DNA of 44,747 nucleotides, taken from assembly GCA_004299705.1 (NCBI GenBank), contig SCQS01000053.1, positions 1 to 44,747 of the forward strand, in the 5' to 3' direction. Below, in pieces: positions 42,783 through 44,747 of this stretch. A program made the position numbers and the translations under genes. Under the pieces are notes generated by a model. It ran no database searches. It was given only the letters and a program-made list of their open reading frames with translations, and had not been told where the DNA came from. How positions within the stretch are numbered: the stretch's first letter is position 1; every line of letters begins with the position of its first letter. The DNA is from Rhodanobacteraceae bacterium (lineage in GTDB: Bacteria > Pseudomonadota > Gammaproteobacteria > Xanthomonadales > Rhodanobacteraceae).

Positions 42783-42811
42783 AAAATGCCGCGCGCTGCG
42801 CGGCATTTTTT
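42783..42811. terminator. Bidirectional intrinsic terminator between exbD2 and pdxJ
   Basis: Perfect 12-base arms AAAATGCCGCGC (42783-42794) and GCGCGGCATTTT (42798-42809), loop GCT, with T's after the stem on the plus strand and A's before it, giving a T run for the minus strand too. It ends exbD2 and pdxJ transcripts; the last base belongs to the pdxJ stop codon. Confidence 0.9.
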
Positions 42812-43557
42812 CATGCGAGGATGGCGAGATAGCGCCGCACGGTTGGGGCAAGGCCGTCGTACAGCGCTTCGCAGATCAAGGCGTGTCCGATCGAAACCTC
42901 GGCGAGCTGCGGAACGGCTTGGCGGAACGCGGCAAGGTTCTGCTGGTTGAGGTCGTGCCCCGCGTTCACGGCAAGTCCGACGGCGCTCGCGAGATTCGCC
43001 GTCATGCTGCAGCGTGCAAGCTCATCTGTGGTCTCGCCATTCGCAAACGCGTGAGCGTAGGGACCAGTGTAAAGCTCGATACGTGCGACACCAATGGCGC
43101 GTGCCGCCTCGAAACCGGCATTCGTGCCGGCGTCCACGAACAGGGATACACGACAACCGCTTTCATTGAGTTGTGCGACCAGTGGTGTTAGCTGTGGCAG
43201 GTCGCGTTGCAGGTCGAACCCGTGGTCGGAGGTGATTTGGCCGTCCGAATCGGGAACCAGCGTCGCCTGTGTCGGGCGCGATCGTCGCACCAGTTCGACG
43301 AAGCCCGGATAACCCGCTCGCGGGGGCGCGAACGGATTGCCTTCGATGTTGAATTCGACCCTGCCCCGCGTCAGCTCGGCCAGCATCGCAACGTCTTCGG
43401 CGGTGATGTGCCGACGATCGGGACGCGGATGCACGGTGATGCCGCCGCAGCCCGCGGCGATGCAGGTTTCGGCAGCCTTGCGCAAGTCGGGTTCCTCGCC
43501 GCCGCGGGCATTGCGCAGAACGGCAACCTTGTTGAGGTTGACACTGAGGGTCGTCAT
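42811..43557 (-). CDS. pdxJ: Pyridoxine 5'-phosphate synthase
   Basis: This enzyme condenses 1-deoxyxylulose-5-phosphate and 3-amino-2-oxopropyl phosphate into pyridoxine 5'-phosphate. From the ATG at 43557 ([20 protein letters not shown]) it has 248 residues, with the TIM-barrel motifs [33 protein letters not shown] and NAGHDLN. The frame extends upstream to 43839, but that part shows no homology. It is convergent with exbD2 across the terminator. Confidence 0.97.
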   Translation of the reverse strand: MTTLSVNLNKVAVLRNARGGEEPDLRKAAETCIAAGCGGITVHPRPDRRHITAEDVAMLAELTRGRVEFNIEGNPFAPPRAGYPGFVELVRRSRPTQATLVPDSDGQITSDHGFDLQRDLPQLTPLVAQLNESGCRVSLFVDAGTNAGFEAARAIGVARIELYTGPYAHAFANGETTDELARCSMTANLASAVGLAVNAGHDLNQQNLAAFRQAVPQLAEVSIGHALICEALYDGLAPTVRRYLAILA

Positions 43558-43863
43558 CGAGAACCTCTCAGCGGTGTTGCTTTCGCGAAAAGTCAGGCCA
43601 GGGAGTGGTTTGGCCATGGACGGCGGCTTTGGCCGTTCCGGTTTTGTCGGCCATGAAGCATTCAGTGCACATGATGGCTTGGTAACGCGGCGATCAGGGA
43701 TGATCGCACAAAAAACGGCGCGGAAGGGGCTTCCGCGCCGGAGGGTGCAACATCCACGACGTTCGCTGTTCGCCGTGAATCTACGGGGAGACTGCCCGTA
43801 CTTCTGAGACAGCGAGTGCCGGGTCAAGTTCCGCAACATGCGGCGCGATTCAGGCAGTGTCGA
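43558..43863. other. Intergenic region between PPTase gene and pdxJ
   Basis: The 306 bases contain the terminator for the upstream minus-strand operon (43710-43740) and presumably the pdxJ promoter at 43560-43700. No gene is credible here. Confidence 0.6.
43710..43740 (-). terminator. Intrinsic terminator after the acs-PPTase operon
   Basis: Perfect 11-base arms CGGCGCGGAAG (43716-43726) and CTTCCGCGCCG (43730-43740), loop of 3, with a run of six A on the plus strand (43710-43715) that is a T run after the stem on the minus strand. It lies about 120 bases after the PPTase stop. Confidence 0.85.
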
Positions 43864-44550
43864 TCACGCTGGATAGAAGGCGTGGATTTCGCGCGCGCGG
43901 CCACGCCAAGCCAATGCGCCGCGATAGCCTGGAGCGGCATCGAAACCGGCGAACTGCCAGTCGCCGGTATCGCCCAGGGCTTGATCGACCCGCGTCAGTT
44001 CCCAGTCGGCCGCACCGTGGCGCTCGAACGCCAAACGCGCGAGCCCGAACGAAAGCCCTTCGCCGACGGCCTTCAACACTGCTTCCTTGGCACACCACAA
44101 ACCGATGAAGGCATGGTCGCGCGCCAAGGGATCGAGCGCCGCGAGCGTCGCGGCTTCGGCGGGGTCGAAGAAGCGGTAAGCGATTTCGAGCGCACGCAAT
44201 TTTTTCCCGAGGCGCTCGATGTCGACGCCCAGCGCACCGCCGTGTGCAAGCGCGATCAAGGCGTAATCGCCGCTGTGCGACCAATTGAATGAAAGTATTT
44301 CGTCAGCGCCCTCGGGCGATGTTTGTCCGGGACGCGAGGACACAGACTGCAAGTGCGGCTTGCCTTTTGCGTTCTGATCCAGCGCGACTTGCGACACCGG
44401 TACTCCCAGATACGCGGCAAGCAACGCCAGCAGGGGCGCACGCCCCTGCGACGGCGTATACGGAATGCGCCAGACGTGAATCGCATGGCGGCTCAATTGT
44501 TGCGCGGCGGTTCGAGGATCCGCCGCGACAAACTCCAGACCGAGTGGCAT
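43864..44550 (-). CDS. 4'-phosphopantetheinyl transferase, Sfp type
   Basis: This enzyme moves phosphopantetheine from CoA to a conserved serine of carrier proteins. It has 228 residues, in the Sfp/AcpT class. It carries FNWSHSGDYA (88-97), the metal ligands Asp110 and Glu112 in GVDIE, and WCAKEAVLKAVGEG from 152, which holds the third acidic ligand. It starts 22 bases after acs and is probably cotranscribed. Candidate partner in the window: the ACP at 15150. Whether it serves fatty-acid, aryl-polyene or other ACPs is unknown. Confidence 0.9.
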   Translation of the reverse strand: MPLGLEFVAADPRTAAQQLSRHAIHVWRIPYTPSQGRAPLLALLAAYLGVPVSQVALDQNAKGKPHLQSVSSRPGQTSPEGADEILSFNWSHSGDYALIALAHGGALGVDIERLGKKLRALEIAYRFFDPAEAATLAALDPLARDHAFIGLWCAKEAVLKAVGEGLSFGLARLAFERHGAADWELTRVDQALGDTGDWQFAGFDAAPGYRGALAWRGRAREIHAFYPA

Positions 44551-44572
44551 CCGAAAGCGGCGCTTGGGAAGT

Positions 44573-44747
44573 TCAGTGCCGCACGCGCTCGTCGTACAAG
44601 CGCTTGACCACCGACGGATCGGCGAGGGTCGAGGTGTCGCCGAGGGTGGCCAGGTCGACTTCGTTGTGGCCGGCTTCGGCGATCTTGCGCAGGATCCGGC
44701 GCATGGTCTTGGCCGAACGCGTCTTCGGCAGCGCCGCCGCCCATTGC
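44573..44747 (-). CDS. acs: Acetyl-CoA synthetase, C-terminal fragment
   Basis: Only the last 57 codons are inside the window; the gene begins beyond base 44747. The reading [13 protein letters not shown], then [10 protein letters not shown] and [16 protein letters not shown] is the C-terminal AMP-forming domain of acetyl-CoA synthetase. The lysine of the PKTRSxK motif, which adenylates acetate and is the known acetylation site, is kept. The residue before it is Ala rather than the usual Gly and the one after is Thr rather than Ile. Confidence 0.92.
   Translation of the reverse strand, partial: QWAAALPKTRSAKTMRRILRKIAEAGHNEVDLATLGDTSTLADPSVVKRLYDERVRH

Overview
The window is a high-GC gammaproteobacterial chromosome segment. 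It spans the replication origin and looks like Xanthomonadales/Lysobacterales. Whether it is Rhodanobacteraceae (Rhodanobacter/Dyella-like) or Xanthomonadaceae cannot be settled by eye. Three gene orders support this: rpmH-rnpA-yidC-mnmE diverging from dnaA-dnaN-recF-gyrB; a TPR protein, tonB, exbB, exbD and exbD, then a convergent pdxJ, after gyrB; and a chorismatase of the XanB2 type beside an acyl carrier protein. Nearly all genes are housekeeping genes.

Layout. At 0.4-3.7 kb, glyS and glyQ (glycyl-tRNA synthetase) lie on the minus strand. At 3.8-6.4 kb there is an orphan GspE/PilB-type ATPase and a class I glutamine amidotransferase (plus strand). At 6.4-8.4 kb are a rhomboid protease and tyrS (minus). 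At 8.6-14.3 kb is a cell-wall and nucleotide block: M23 endopeptidase and anmK (plus), ampG-like permease and xthA (minus), pyrE (plus). At 14.3-18.0 kb are a DUF4124-like exported protein, an ACP, the chorismatase and glmU. At 18.3-20.8 kb is an accessory islet with a DNA methyltransferase carrying a nuclease-like C-terminal domain and a VapBC-type toxin-antitoxin pair. At 20.9-28.4 kb is the complete F1Fo ATP synthase operon atpIBEFHAGDC (minus). At 28.5-32.2 kb are mnmE, yidC, rnpA and rpmH (minus). At 32.4-38.6 kb are dnaA, dnaN, recF and gyrB (plus), with a probable oriC between dnaA and dnaN and two parS-like sites inside recF. At 38.7-42.8 kb are a TPR protein and the TonB-ExbB-ExbD1-ExbD2 energy transducer. 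At 42.8-44.7 kb are pdxJ, a phosphopantetheinyl transferase and the 3' end of acs (minus).

Working together: M23 peptidase, AnmK and AmpG suggest murein turnover and recycling. The chorismatase and ACP match the first steps of xanthomonadin or aryl-polyene (and 4-hydroxybenzoate) synthesis, and the PPTase at the far end could activate that ACP. ATP synthase, YidC (the insertase for its c subunit) and the TonB system are the main membrane-energy modules.

The most notable non-genic signals are several families of palindromic REP-like elements. One copy lies in frame inside glyS and adds about 41 residues, and three others sit between cistrons of the atp operon. No rRNA, tRNA, CRISPR array or complete insertion sequence was recognised.
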